From Synergistaceae bacterium (GTDB lineage: Bacteria > Synergistota > Synergistia > Synergistales > Aminobacteriaceae): a stretch of 64,000 nucleotides of DNA. A model generated the notes under the pieces. The model was not told where the DNA came from and did not search any database. It saw nothing but the letters and a program-made list of their open reading frames with translations. Below are positions 24,260-32,240 of this stretch, one piece after another. The stretch covers positions 1-64,000 of the forward strand of contig JAHDKR010000107.1 in assembly GCA_018436785.1 (NCBI GenBank), given 5' to 3'. Made by a program: the position numbers and the translations under genes. Position 1 is the stretch's first letter; every line of letters begins with the position of its first letter.

Positions 24260-25321
24260 ATGGGACGAGTTTTGATGAAAGGTACTGAAGCTATTGCCGA
24301 GGCGGCCATTCAGGCCGGCTGTAAATACTTCTTCGGGTATCCGATTACGCCGCAGAACGAGATTCCGGAGTATATGTCGGCGCATCTTCCCGAGGTCGGG
24401 GGAGTGTATGTGCAGGCGGAGAGCGAAGTGGCCTCGATCAACATGGTCCTTGGAGGAGGCGCCACAGGGTATCGGGTGATGACATCCTCCTCGAGCCCCG
24501 GTATTTCGCTTATGTCGGAAGGGATTTCCTACGTCGCAGGTTGTGAAATTCCCGCGGTCATCGTGAACGTGATGCGCGCCGGTCCGGGATTGGGCGGCAT
24601 TCTTCCTGGACAGGCCGACTATCTTCAGTCGACCAAGGGGGGCGGCAACGGAGACTATAACCTGTTTGTCCTCGCTCGCAGCACGTTGCAGGAGTGCGTC
24701 GATCTTACCCAGCTCGCTTTCGATCTTGCCCAGAAGTACCGCAATCCTGTCATGGTTGCCGCCGACGGGTTCATGGGGCAGATGATGGAAGCTGTTGAGA
24801 TTAAGCCGAGTCCGTCGAAAGACCAGCCGGCCGACCCGTCATGGGCTCTCGGTTTCATGGGAGAAAGGGGCGGAAAGCGCAGCCACCTGCATAGCCTCTT
24901 CCTCTCTCCGGAACCTTTGGAGGAGCACAACAGAAAACTGCAGAAGAAGTACCAGGCAATGAAAGATGCCGAGCAGCGCTGCGAGTGCTACATGATGGAC
25001 GACGCCGAGGTGCTCATCGCCGCCTACGGTACAACAGCCCGCATCTCCCGCTCAGCCGTGAACAATCTGCGCGCTGAAGGGCTCAAGGTCGGCATGATCC
25101 GCCCGATCACACTGTGGCCGTATCCTTACGAGGCTTTCAAGAAGCTTCCTTCCACCGTCAAGCACATTCTTGTTTCGGAGATGAACGCCGGACAGATGGT
25201 GGATGACGTGAAAGTTGCCACAGGTTGCAAGTACCCTGTCTCCTTCTACGGCCGCATGGGCGGATTCGCCCCCTCGGTCGGGGAGATAGAGAACGAATGC
25301 CGACGGATTCTCGGCCTGTAA
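24260..25321 (+). CDS. vorB: 2-oxoacid:ferredoxin oxidoreductase, alpha subunit (VorB type)
   Basis: This 353-residue subunit has the N-terminal pyruvate:ferredoxin oxidoreductase-like domain: 'GTEAIAEAAIQAGCKYFFGYPITPQNEIPEYM', 'AESEVASINMVLGGGATG', 'MTSSSSPGISLMSEGISY', 'RAGPGLGGILPGQADY'. A C-terminal transketolase-like domain follows ('VLIAAYGTTARISRSA', 'MIRPITLWPYP'). The pattern fits the 2-oxoisovalerate (VOR) group best, although 2-oxoglutarate (KOR) enzymes are close. The role is oxidative decarboxylation of branched-chain 2-oxoacids to acyl-CoA with reduction of ferredoxin, as expected in amino-acid fermentation. SD GGAGGTGA precedes ATG by 9 bases. Confidence 0.9.
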   Translation: MGRVLMKGTEAIAEAAIQAGCKYFFGYPITPQNEIPEYMSAHLPEVGGVYVQAESEVASINMVLGGGATGYRVMTSSSSPGISLMSEGISYVAGCEIPAVIVNVMRAGPGLGGILPGQADYLQSTKGGGNGDYNLFVLARSTLQECVDLTQLAFDLAQKYRNPVMVAADGFMGQMMEAVEIKPSPSKDQPADPSWALGFMGERGGKRSHLHSLFLSPEPLEEHNRKLQKKYQAMKDAEQRCECYMMDDAEVLIAAYGTTARISRSAVNNLRAEGLKVGMIRPITLWPYPYEAFKKLPSTVKHILVSEMNAGQMVDDVKVATGCKYPVSFYGRMGGFAPSVGEIENECRRILGL

Positions 25322-25336
25322 GGGAGGGGATTTCTG

Positions 25337-26083
25337 ATGAGTGAAGTAAAAGTCTACGAACGTCCGAAGAGTTGGATGCCGAATGTCAGCAGCCACTACT
25401 GCCCCGGTTGCGGGCACGGAATTGCCCACCGTCTGGTCTGCGAGGCCATCGACGAACTCGGCATACAGAACGATACCATAGGCGTCGCGCCGGTAGGGTG
25501 CGCAGCAATGATCTACGACTACATGGACACCGACTACTGCGAAGCGCCCCACGGGCGCGCTCCTGCAGTGGCGACCGGATTAAAGACCGTCCGTCCCGAC
25601 AAGATCGTGTACACCTACCAGGGCGACGGCGACCTTGCCTCGATAGGCATGGGCGAGATCATTCATGCCGCAAACAGAGGGCAGAACATCACGGTGATCT
25701 TCATCAACAACGCGATTTACGGTATGACCGGCGGTCAGATGGCGCCGACGACGCTTATCGGGCAGAGAGCCTCCACCTGTCCGCTTGGACGCGACGTCAA
25801 GCTCAACGGCTACCCGATCCGCGTGAGCGAACTTCTGGCGGCGCTTCCTGCGCCCGGCTACGTGACCCGCGTGACGGTGGCGCAGCCAAAGTACATCATC
25901 AAGGCGAAGCAGGCTGTGAAACAGGCCTTCCAGAACCAGTTGGACGGGAAGGGGTTCTCCCTCGTCGAGATACTCTCCTCCTGCCCCACGAACTGGGGAA
26001 TGCGTCCTGTGGAAGCCTTCGACTGGCTTGTCAACACGATGATGCCCTACTATCCCCTTGGTACGTTCAAGGATTTCGACTAG
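25337..26083 (+). CDS. vorA: 2-oxoacid:ferredoxin oxidoreductase, beta (TPP) subunit
   Basis: This 248-residue thiamine pyrophosphate (TPP) subunit has 'CPGCGHGIAHRLVCEAI' near the N-terminus, 'GVAPVGCAAMI', 'HGRAPAVATGLK', the TPP/Mg motif 'YQGDGDLASIGMGEIIHAANRGQNITVIFINNAIYGMTGGQMAPTT', and 'CPTNWGM' near the end. It cleaves the 2-oxoacid and makes the acyl-CoA with the alpha subunit. GGGAGGGG is a strong SD. A 15-base gap separates it from vorB and a 12-base gap from vorC. Subunit naming follows the VOR convention; KorB is the alternative. Confidence 0.92.
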   Translation: MSEVKVYERPKSWMPNVSSHYCPGCGHGIAHRLVCEAIDELGIQNDTIGVAPVGCAAMIYDYMDTDYCEAPHGRAPAVATGLKTVRPDKIVYTYQGDGDLASIGMGEIIHAANRGQNITVIFINNAIYGMTGGQMAPTTLIGQRASTCPLGRDVKLNGYPIRVSELLAALPAPGYVTRVTVAQPKYIIKAKQAVKQAFQNQLDGKGFSLVEILSSCPTNWGMRPVEAFDWLVNTMMPYYPLGTFKDFD

Positions 26084-26095
26084 GGAGGGAAGAGC

Positions 26096-26653
26096 ATGTC
26101 ATTTTTCAAGACGCTTCTCGCGGCCGGATTCGGCGGTCAGGGAGTCATGGTTTTGGGACAGCTCGTGGCGTATACGGGGATCGAAGAGGGCAGACATGTA
26201 ACGTGGATTCCCTCGTACGGTCCGGAGATGCGCGGCGGAACGGCGAATTGCGGCGTGGTGCTTTCGGACGACGAGATCGGTTCGCCCGTTGTCGACAAGG
26301 CGGACGTCCTTGTTGTGATGAACCAGCCGTCGCTTTCCAAGTTCATCGACAGGTTGAAGCCGGGCGGCGTCCTGGTGTACAACAGCAATCTCGTCGAATA
26401 CGACAACTCCCGTAAGGATATTCGCGTCGTCGCCCTTCCCGCGACCACCCTCGCCGAGGAGCTGGGCAGCGACAAAATCACGAACGTCGTTATTCTGGGC
26501 GCGGTCGTGGAGTCGAGCGGTATTGTCGCCGACGCCGTGTGCGTGGAGACGATCAAGGAGAAGCTGGGTAAAAAGAAGCCGCAGTTCCTCCCGATGAACC
26601 TCAGCGCGTACGAAAAGGGAAAAGAGGTCGCCAGGGCATGTCTGAAGGCGTGA
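26096..26653 (+). CDS. vorC: 2-oxoacid:ferredoxin oxidoreductase, gamma subunit
   Basis: The 185-residue gamma subunit shows the family opening 'LAAGFGGQGVMVLGQLVAY', followed by 'TWIPSYGPEMRGGTANCGVVLSDDEIGSP' and 'LVVMNQPSLSKF'. The gamma domain organises CoA and subunit contacts in this oxidoreductase class. GGGAGGG lies 6 bases before ATG. The end overlaps the Nudix gene by 16 bases. With vorD, vorB and vorA it completes the four-subunit enzyme in the order D-B-A-C. Confidence 0.92.
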   Translation: MSFFKTLLAAGFGGQGVMVLGQLVAYTGIEEGRHVTWIPSYGPEMRGGTANCGVVLSDDEIGSPVVDKADVLVVMNQPSLSKFIDRLKPGGVLVYNSNLVEYDNSRKDIRVVALPATTLAEELGSDKITNVVILGAVVESSGIVADAVCVETIKEKLGKKKPQFLPMNLSAYEKGKEVARACLKA

Positions 26654-27183
26654 GGGAGAAGACCCTTGCGCAGAAGACCGTCTATACAGGCAGGATACTG
26701 AACCTCCGTGTGGACGATGTTGAACTTCCCGGGGGGAATCGGGCGATCCGCGAGGTCGTGGAGCACAGGCCCGCTGTTGGTATTCTTCCTGTCCTGGAAG
26801 ACGGAACAGTTCTTTTGATACGGCAGTACCGCTACGCTGTCGGGGAGGATATGCTCGAAATTCCTGCCGGAATCGTCGAGGGGGACGAGCCTTTTGCCGC
26901 CGCCGCTCGAAGAGAGCTTCAGGAAGAGGTGGGTTACTTTCCGGAGCATTTGCGGGAGATCGGACGCATCTACAACTCTCCAGGGTTCAGTACGGAGCTG
27001 ATGGCGCTGTTTGTCGCTACTGGGCTGCGCCCGTCGAAGCTCCAGGAGGACGACGACGAGTTCATCACAGTTGTTCCTGTTGCCAAGGAGAAAATCCCGG
27101 CCTTGATCACAGGGGGAAAGCTGAAGGACGCCAAGACGTTCGCCGCGCTCTCATGGTTGATGGCCGCCGGTGAGATTTTCTGA
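26638..27183 (+). CDS. nudF: Nudix hydrolase, ADP-ribose pyrophosphatase type
   Basis: This 181-residue protein has the Nudix box 'GIVEGDEPFAAAARRELQEEVGY' (GX5EX7REUXEEXGU) at about residue 80, a preceding 'LIRQYRYAVGEDMLEIPAG', and the downstream 'NSPGFSTELMALFVATGL' pattern that marks ADP-ribose pyrophosphatases. It would hydrolyse ADP-ribose to AMP and ribose-5-phosphate. ATG 26638 has AAGAGGT 9 bases upstream inside vorC; GTG 26650 in a GTGA overlap is an alternative. A strong terminator follows, so it is the last gene of the def-to-nudF operon. Confidence 0.9.
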   Translation: MSEGVREKTLAQKTVYTGRILNLRVDDVELPGGNRAIREVVEHRPAVGILPVLEDGTVLLIRQYRYAVGEDMLEIPAGIVEGDEPFAAAARRELQEEVGYFPEHLREIGRIYNSPGFSTELMALFVATGLRPSKLQEDDDEFITVVPVAKEKIPALITGGKLKDAKTFAALSWLMAAGEIF

Positions 27184-27236
27184 GTTACTTGTGAATGATC
27201 CACCAATTGTTTTCTGACGCCTATTACAGACTCCTG

Positions 27237-27265
27237 AGGAACCGGTTTTTCCGGTTCCTTTTTTT
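27237..27265 (+). terminator. Intrinsic terminator after nudF
   Basis: AGGAACCGG (27237-27245) pairs perfectly with 27251-27259 around TTTTT, and T residues run to 27265. It closes the def-to-nudF transcript and directly abuts the xerD promoter. Confidence 0.92.
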
Positions 27266-27266
27266 A

Positions 27267-27275
27267 TGCTACAAT
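27267..27275 (+). promoter_or_regulatory. Extended -10 promoter of xerD
   Basis: TGCTACAAT fits the extended -10 pattern TG-n-TACAAT; the -35 region falls in the terminator and is poor. Initiation near 27282 would leave 0-3 bases before ATG 27285. The same TG-n-TACAAT element recurs at 32241-32249 and 41336-41344. Confidence 0.5.
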
Positions 27276-27284
27276 GTAACTATT

Positions 27285-28178
27285 ATGACATTATATGACT
27301 TTGAATCCGCCTATGAGGCTTTTCTTGCGTGGTTGTTGCTGGAGCGGGGGTTGAGCAGGAATACGGCCTCGGCATACTCCCGGGATCTTAAGAAATGGCG
27401 CGAGTATTGCTTGGAAAACGGAACCCCTCCCTTTCCTCCCGACGAGAGCGGGATCGTCCGCTTTCAGCGTTTTCTTGTCGAGAGCGAGGGGAGCAAAGCT
27501 TCGCGTCAACGGACAATGGCGGGCTTGCGTACGTGGATGCGCTTTCTTCAGGTCGAGGAGGTATTGGAGGCCGATATCGCACTTCCCGCGTTGCCGCAGA
27601 GAGAGCAGCGTCTTCCGAAAATACTCAGTGAAGGGGAGGTAGACAGACTGCTTAACATCTGTTCAGGCGATGATTCTCTTTCGCAAAGAGACCGTGCGCT
27701 TTTTGAAGTGGCGTATGGATGCGGACTGCGGGCGAGCGAGATATGTTCTCTCCGGATCAGGGATGTTGATTTCGCCGCGAAGACGCTCAGGGCGCTTGGT
27801 AAGAGTGAGAAGGAACGTACCATACCGTTCCTTGGAGAACCGGCCCACAGGGTACAGATGTATCTGGATGTGGCCAGGCCGCGTCTGGTGAAGGAGGAGA
27901 TCGGTAATCTCTTCCTTTCGCGGAACGGGTTGATGCTGAACAGGGAGGATATTTGGCGAATCATACAGAAGAGGGGAGCTGAAGCGGGTATTTCAAAACA
28001 ACGTCTTCACCCGCATATCCTCCGTCACAGCTTCGCAACGCATCTTCTCCGGCGCGGTATGGACCAGAAGACGCTCCAGGAACTTCTTGGGCATTCCTCC
28101 ATCGCAACGACTGACAAGTACCTGCACTTTGACCTTGAACTTCGGGACGTGTATGATGCTTCTCATCCACGTGCTTAA
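27285..28178 (+). CDS. xerD: Tyrosine recombinase, XerD-like
   Basis: This 297-residue recombinase has the N-terminal SAM-like domain ('FLAWLLLERGLSRNTASAYSRDLKKW') and the catalytic domain with Arg in 'GCGLRASEICSLRIRDVD', 'HPHILRHSFATHLL' (HxxR), 'ELLGHSSIATTDKYLHF' and the nucleophile Tyr279. Its length and motifs fit XerC/XerD chromosome-dimer resolution enzymes; no mobile-element genes are nearby, favouring the housekeeping role. ATG 27285 is the only start that keeps the N-terminal helix without running back through the upstream terminator. No SD precedes it, which suggests a leaderless message. Nucleoside phosphorylase genes follow. Confidence 0.92.
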   Translation: MTLYDFESAYEAFLAWLLLERGLSRNTASAYSRDLKKWREYCLENGTPPFPPDESGIVRFQRFLVESEGSKASRQRTMAGLRTWMRFLQVEEVLEADIALPALPQREQRLPKILSEGEVDRLLNICSGDDSLSQRDRALFEVAYGCGLRASEICSLRIRDVDFAAKTLRALGKSEKERTIPFLGEPAHRVQMYLDVARPRLVKEEIGNLFLSRNGLMLNREDIWRIIQKRGAEAGISKQRLHPHILRHSFATHLLRRGMDQKTLQELLGHSSIATTDKYLHFDLELRDVYDASHPRA

Positions 28179-28210
28179 AACGAAAAAATTAAGGAAGAGG
28201 AGTTGAGAGA

Positions 28211-29026
28211 ATGATCGAAAAAGTCAAGGCCGCAAGCGCTTTCCTTAAAGAACGTATTTCTTCGTCTCCGGAATCTGCGGTGATTTTGGGTTCAGGGTTG
28301 GGCTCTTTCGCGGATTCCCTTGAAGGGCGTACCGTGATACCCTATGAAGAGATACCGCACTGGCCTCTTTCAACCGCTCCCGGACACGGAGGAAGACTTG
28401 TCCACGGAAGGCTGGGAGATCGCGAGCTCCTCGTAATGCAGGGCCGCGTTCACTATTACGAAGGATACCCGATGGAAGAGGTAGTGTTCCCGGTGCGCGT
28501 GCTCGCTCAGTTGGGCGTGAAGAACCTGGTGATCACCAACGCTTCGGGCGGAGTCGACGTCTCGCTCTCGCCGGGGGATATTGTTCTTCTGGAGGATCAT
28601 GTCAATTTCATGGGAGCGAATCCGCTGCGCGGTCCCGATACTCCGGGGTGGAACGACCGTTTCCCGGATATGACGCGATGCTACGACGAAAAATTCATAG
28701 CCGCTTTCGAAGCGGCAGGAGCGGCTGAGGGTGCGCCGGTGCGCAGGGGAGTCTATTTCGCTTTTTCAGGACCGTCGTTCGAGACTCCGGCCGAAATACG
28801 GATGGCGCGCGCGTTGGGGGCGACCGTGGTGGGAATGTCCACCGTACCGGAGGCTATTACTGCAAACGCAATGGGGCTGCGTGTCTGCGCGCTTTCGTGC
28901 GTGGCCAACGCTGCTGCCGGTTTGACGATGAACAGGCTGAGCGGGCAGGAGGTGCTCGACGAGATGGCGAAGACATCCGAAAAGTTGATTCGCCTCTTGA
29001 ATCGTTTTTTCAAGGAGATGAGATGA
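28211..29026 (+). CDS. punA: Purine nucleoside phosphorylase
   Basis: This trimeric-type PNP (271 residues) shows 'VILGSGLGSFAD', 'APGHGGRLVHG' (phosphate-binding), 'MQGRVHYYEGYPM', 'TNASGGV', 'DHVNFMGANPLRGP' and 'GVYFAFSGPSFETPAEIRM' with 'VGMSTVPEAI'. It phosphorolyses inosine and guanosine to the base and ribose-1-phosphate. It could also act on methylthioinosine from the mtaD route earlier in the window. GAGGAG is the SD. The pyrimidine-nucleoside phosphorylase gene starts one base after its stop, so the two form a nucleoside-catabolism pair. Confidence 0.95.
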   Translation: MIEKVKAASAFLKERISSSPESAVILGSGLGSFADSLEGRTVIPYEEIPHWPLSTAPGHGGRLVHGRLGDRELLVMQGRVHYYEGYPMEEVVFPVRVLAQLGVKNLVITNASGGVDVSLSPGDIVLLEDHVNFMGANPLRGPDTPGWNDRFPDMTRCYDEKFIAAFEAAGAAEGAPVRRGVYFAFSGPSFETPAEIRMARALGATVVGMSTVPEAITANAMGLRVCALSCVANAAAGLTMNRLSGQEVLDEMAKTSEKLIRLLNRFFKEMR

Positions 29027-29027
29027 A

Positions 29028-30344
29028 ATGTTCGATATGATTTCGTTCATCGAGCGGAAACGAGACGGCGGAGCCCACACGGCGGAAGAGATTCAAGAGT
29101 TCGTTCGAGGATTTGCCTCCGGGGCCGTCCCCGACTATCAGGCCAGCGCCTGGCTGATGGCGGTGTTTCACAACGGATTGAAGGGGGAAGAGCTCAAAGA
29201 GTTTACCCTCGCGCTGGCTCATTCGGGAAAGATCCTCTCCTTCGGAGACCTTCGCATTGTCGACAAACACAGCACGGGAGGTGTGGGCGACAAGGCGACG
29301 CTTCTTCTTGTTCCTCTGGCGGCGGCCTGCGGCGTGAAGGTGGCGAAGCTTTCAGGGCCGGGGCTGAGTTTTACAGGCGGCACAGTCGATAAACTGGAGG
29401 CCATCCCCGGTTTTCAAATGCACCTCTCTTCGGAGCGTTTTATCGAACAGGTGCGCCGGATCGGTTGCGCTATTTCCGGTCATTCCGACGATCTTGCTCC
29501 GGCGGAGGGGAAGTTCTACGCCCTGCGTGATGTGACGGGAACGGTGCCTACGCTTCCTCTTCTTTGCAGCAGCATCGTGAGCAAGAAGATAGCCGGAGGC
29601 GCTCACGCCTTCGTCTTTGATGTGAAGTGCGGGGCGGGCGCTTTTATGGAGGATTATGAAAACGCCGAGAAGCTCGCCCGTGCGCTTGTCTCTCTCTCCA
29701 AATCCCTCGGAAAAGAGAGCATGGCGCTGATTACCGACATGGACCAGCCTTTGGGAGAGTGGATAGGAAACAGCACGGAGGTGCTTGAAGCCGTTTCCGT
29801 TCTTCAGGGCAAGGGACCGAAGGACGTGGAAGAGCTCGTTATCAACCTTGCCGGAGCGATGGTTTCCATAGATTCGGACCTCTCTTTCGAAGAGGGGTGC
29901 GCGCTCGCACGGGAGAAGCTGGAGGATGGATCGGGCCTTGAAGCATTCGCGGCGATGGTCCGCGCGCAGGGAGGGGATGACCGGGTATGCCGCACTCCCG
30001 AGAAAATCCTTCCGCTTGCCGGCAAAAAACATACAATCACTGCATCTGAAGACTCCACGGTGCGCGCCCTGAACGCCCGAAAGATCGGGGAAGGCGTCAA
30101 GCGCCTCGGTGGAGGGCGCATGTCGCTGGGAGAACCTATCGACCTTTCGGTGGGAGTGCGGATTCTGAAGAAGAACGGCGCCTCCGCCGGGCGGGGGGAA
30201 GCGCTGCTTGAGATTTTGTACTCCGACGAGGCGAAACTGGCAGACGCCATGCCGTTTTTTGAATCCGCCTATACGTTCGGCAAAGCGAACGAACATAGCG
30301 AAGATACAGCGCAAAGGAGACTTATTCTTGGGAAGATCGGGTAG
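29028..30344 (+). CDS. pdp: Pyrimidine-nucleoside (or thymidine) phosphorylase
   Basis: This 438-residue enzyme belongs to the DeoA/Pdp/TrpD-like family. It has the helical N-terminal domain ('FIERKRDGG', 'YQASAWLMAVFHNGL'), the phosphate-binding signature 'DKHSTGGVGDKATLLLVPLAAACGVKVAKLSGPGLSFTGGTVDKLE', 'SGHSDDLAPAEGKFYALRDVTGTV', 'DVKCGAGAFM' and the C-terminal domain ('GGGRMSLGEPIDLSVGV'). It releases pyrimidine bases and (deoxy)ribose-1-phosphate. I cannot separate Pdp from DeoA by eye. AAGGAG is the SD. Its 3' end overlaps the start of the M23 peptidase gene by 17 bases. Confidence 0.93.
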   Translation: MFDMISFIERKRDGGAHTAEEIQEFVRGFASGAVPDYQASAWLMAVFHNGLKGEELKEFTLALAHSGKILSFGDLRIVDKHSTGGVGDKATLLLVPLAAACGVKVAKLSGPGLSFTGGTVDKLEAIPGFQMHLSSERFIEQVRRIGCAISGHSDDLAPAEGKFYALRDVTGTVPTLPLLCSSIVSKKIAGGAHAFVFDVKCGAGAFMEDYENAEKLARALVSLSKSLGKESMALITDMDQPLGEWIGNSTEVLEAVSVLQGKGPKDVEELVINLAGAMVSIDSDLSFEEGCALAREKLEDGSGLEAFAAMVRAQGGDDRVCRTPEKILPLAGKKHTITASEDSTVRALNARKIGEGVKRLGGGRMSLGEPIDLSVGVRILKKNGASAGRGEALLEILYSDEAKLADAMPFFESAYTFGKANEHSEDTAQRRLILGKIG

Positions 30345-31272
30345 ATTTACGTTTTTCCGTTTCGGCAGCATTCTGTTTCTGTTGTTCTGCCTCGTTTGTA
30401 TCCCGCTGTCCGCTTCGGCCGAGGTGACTGTTCAGTACCCCTCCTCGGTGGGCGTCGGGAAGCCTTTTTTAGTGCGCGTCACTTCCTCCGTCCCGTTGAC
30501 GGGAGTGGAGGCCGTTTGGCAGGGACGTACGGTGCAACTCGGAGTTTCCGTGTGGAACGAACGGTACATTTCGCTCGCGCTTCTCGGAACGCAGGTCGGC
30601 AAAGTGAAGACCGGAGATCATCGTCTGACGCTCCGTCTGCTCTCAGGGGGGAAGCGTTCTGAACATCCTTTCTCGATCAAGGTAATGCCGGTTCAGTACA
30701 AGGAGGACCGCCTGACGCTGCCTGAGAAGATGGTGACTCCGCCTTCTTCGGAACTCAAGCGGATAGAAGCCGAAAGAAAGCGTACGGGCGCGGCGCTTGC
30801 CACAATGACGGCAGGTAGGCAATGGGGTCTGCCGATTATCAGGCCGGTATCCGGTATTGTAACAAGCCCGTACGGAAGACGGCGCATACTGAACGGAAAA
30901 CCGAGGAGTCCGCATGCGGGGGTTGACTTCAGGGCGGCAGTCGGTACTCCGGTTCTCGCGGCGCTTCCCGGAAAGGTCGTGCTCACCGGAGATCATTACT
31001 ACGCCGGGAAGAGTATCTATATCGATTCGGGCGGCGGGGTTATATCTCACTACTTTCATATGCACACGATCGACGTAAAAAAAGGAGATCCCGTCAAGCC
31101 GGGGCAGGTGATCGGGAAGAGCGGCGTAACGGGCAGGGCAACCGGGCCGCATCTGCATTTCGGGCTTGCGTTGGCGGGCCAGATGGTGAATCCTGAACCC
31201 CTTTTTTCGGCAACGTCTTCCGGGATGCTCGAAAAAACGGCGCTCCGGAAAGTAACCCCTCGCTGGAAGTGA
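30328..31272 (+). CDS. Exported M23-family peptidase (TTG start)
   Basis: This 314-residue protein has a signal peptide (about 1-31, cleavage after ASA), a beta-rich N-terminal domain (about 32-130), a short basic helix, and a C-terminal LytM/M23 zinc-peptidase domain. Zinc ligands are in 'SPHAGVDF' (HxxxD), 'SHYFHMH' and 'GPHLHFGL' (HxH). It would cut peptidoglycan cross-links or act as an amidase regulator. The start is TTG 30328: AAAGGAGA lies 7 bases upstream and it yields a proper signal peptide. No conventional ATG fits without running into pdp. The next gene encodes another exported protein. Confidence 0.9.
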   Translation: MGRSGRFTFFRFGSILFLLFCLVCIPLSASAEVTVQYPSSVGVGKPFLVRVTSSVPLTGVEAVWQGRTVQLGVSVWNERYISLALLGTQVGKVKTGDHRLTLRLLSGGKRSEHPFSIKVMPVQYKEDRLTLPEKMVTPPSSELKRIEAERKRTGAALATMTAGRQWGLPIIRPVSGIVTSPYGRRRILNGKPRSPHAGVDFRAAVGTPVLAALPGKVVLTGDHYYAGKSIYIDSGGGVISHYFHMHTIDVKKGDPVKPGQVIGKSGVTGRATGPHLHFGLALAGQMVNPEPLFSATSSGMLEKTALRKVTPRWK

Positions 31273-31326
31273 TGCAGGGGGATGAGGTCGGATTTCTGTA
31301 TGCTTTCGCCGGGAGGAGGGAAGCGG

Positions 31327-32022
31327 ATGAGAGGTTGGAAGAGAGCCTTCGGCAGCTGCGCGCTTTTGCTTTTTTTCGCGTCGGCTGGGTGGGCGAGTTC
31401 TCTTATAGCGGACTATGAGGCGCGTTTTACGAAGTATTTCACGGACAGGATCCAGGCGCAATCAGTATTGTCCGTTATTAAGGCCTCAGAGGATGAGCTT
31501 CGGCGGGGCAAGATTCCGACGTTGAACCTGTGCATCGAGGATGCCGTCGTCGAGGGCGTTCGCTACGACAGGTTGCTGCTCGTGATGCATGATGTTCTCT
31601 TTACTTCGGCGGCACGCGGCATTGTTGTGCATTCGCACGGTGAGAGCCATCTTTCTGGCGGCATATCCAAGGAGACCTTTCTGAAAACGCTCTCCGAGGG
31701 AATGCCCCACTTTGCCGTATCGGAACTGGCGCTTCGCAACGGGAGCGTCATGATCAAAGGCGTGTATGAACGGCGGCTTACGTTCAAGGTCCGGGCGTTG
31801 ATGCGCTTTACAGGATCTTATGTGATCGACGGAGACGGCGTAGCAAGGGTGCGCTTCGACGACGCCTCGAACGACAATCCGGCAATCAGCACGCTCGATG
31901 TGGCAAAGGCGATGGCGAATGCAGCGTCCGTGCTCTCCTTCCGGGATTTTTTCGGAGCTCCCCTCGTCAGGGAGGTTTTGGTGGATCACGATATGGTGTG
32001 GTTTTCCGCGAGAAGCCAATAG
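31327..32022 (+). CDS. Exported DUF2993-like protein
   Basis: This 231-residue protein has a signal peptide (about 1-24, ending GWAS) and a mature region of alternating strands and helices ('NLCIEDAVVEGVRYDRLLLVMHDVLFTS', 'ISKETFLKTLSEGMPHFAVSELALRNGSVMIKGVYE'). This resembles DUF2993/LmeA-type lipid-binding proteins. ATG 31327 is preferred because GGAGGAGGG lies 6 bases upstream. An in-frame ATG at 31282 would bury the signal peptide behind 15 residues. It follows the M23 peptidase by 54 bases and ends the transcript before tRNA-Sec. The family call is by pattern only. Confidence 0.65.
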   Translation: MRGWKRAFGSCALLLFFASAGWASSLIADYEARFTKYFTDRIQAQSVLSVIKASEDELRRGKIPTLNLCIEDAVVEGVRYDRLLLVMHDVLFTSAARGIVVHSHGESHLSGGISKETFLKTLSEGMPHFAVSELALRNGSVMIKGVYERRLTFKVRALMRFTGSYVIDGDGVARVRFDDASNDNPAISTLDVAKAMANAASVLSFRDFFGAPLVREVLVDHDMVWFSARSQ

Positions 32023-32049
32023 AAAGATTGTTGCGCTGCTCCGGGATAC

Positions 32050-32078
32050 TGGACTTTTTTACCGGAAGCCAGTACAAT
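32050..32078 (+). promoter_or_regulatory. Promoter of the tRNA-Sec gene
   Basis: TGGACT (32050-32055), a 17-base spacer and TACAAT (32073-32078) lie just before the tRNA. Initiation near 32085 would leave about 8 bases of 5' leader. Confidence 0.6.
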
Positions 32079-32092
32079 TCTTAACGGTTCAT

Positions 32093-32190
32093 GGAGGCGA
32101 ATGTGTCCCGGTGGGCGCCCCGGACTTCAAATCCGGTGGGAGGCGGTATAGGCCGTCTCCGGTGGGTTCGACCCCCACACGCCTCCGCCA
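32093..32190 (+). tRNA. selC: tRNA-Sec (anticodon UCA)
   Basis: This 98-base tRNA has the features of bacterial selenocysteine tRNA. A long acceptor stem pairs 32093-32099 with 32180-32186; the eighth pair would be an A-A mismatch. The D-stem has 6 bp (32103-32108 with 32113-32118) and a 4-base loop. The anticodon stem CCGGA/TCCGG closes loop CTTCAAA, with TCA at 32127-32129. A long variable arm (about 32138-32160) and a 5-bp T-stem around TTCGACC follow, with G discriminator and encoded CCA. Its presence implies UGA decoding as Sec, needing SelA, SelB and SelD elsewhere. It has its own promoter and terminator. Confidence 0.96.
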
Positions 32191-32206
32191 GTAGTGTAAA
32201 CCAAAG

Positions 32207-32237
32207 AGACGCTTCCCTTCAAGGGGAGGCGTCTTTT
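32207..32237 (+). terminator. Intrinsic terminator after tRNA-Sec
   Basis: AGACGC and the following CTTCCC-like strand (from 32207) pair with GGGGAGGCGTCT ending at 32234 (with G-T pairs), followed by TTTT. It lies 16 bases after the tRNA CCA. Confidence 0.8.
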
Positions 32238-32240
32238 GCA

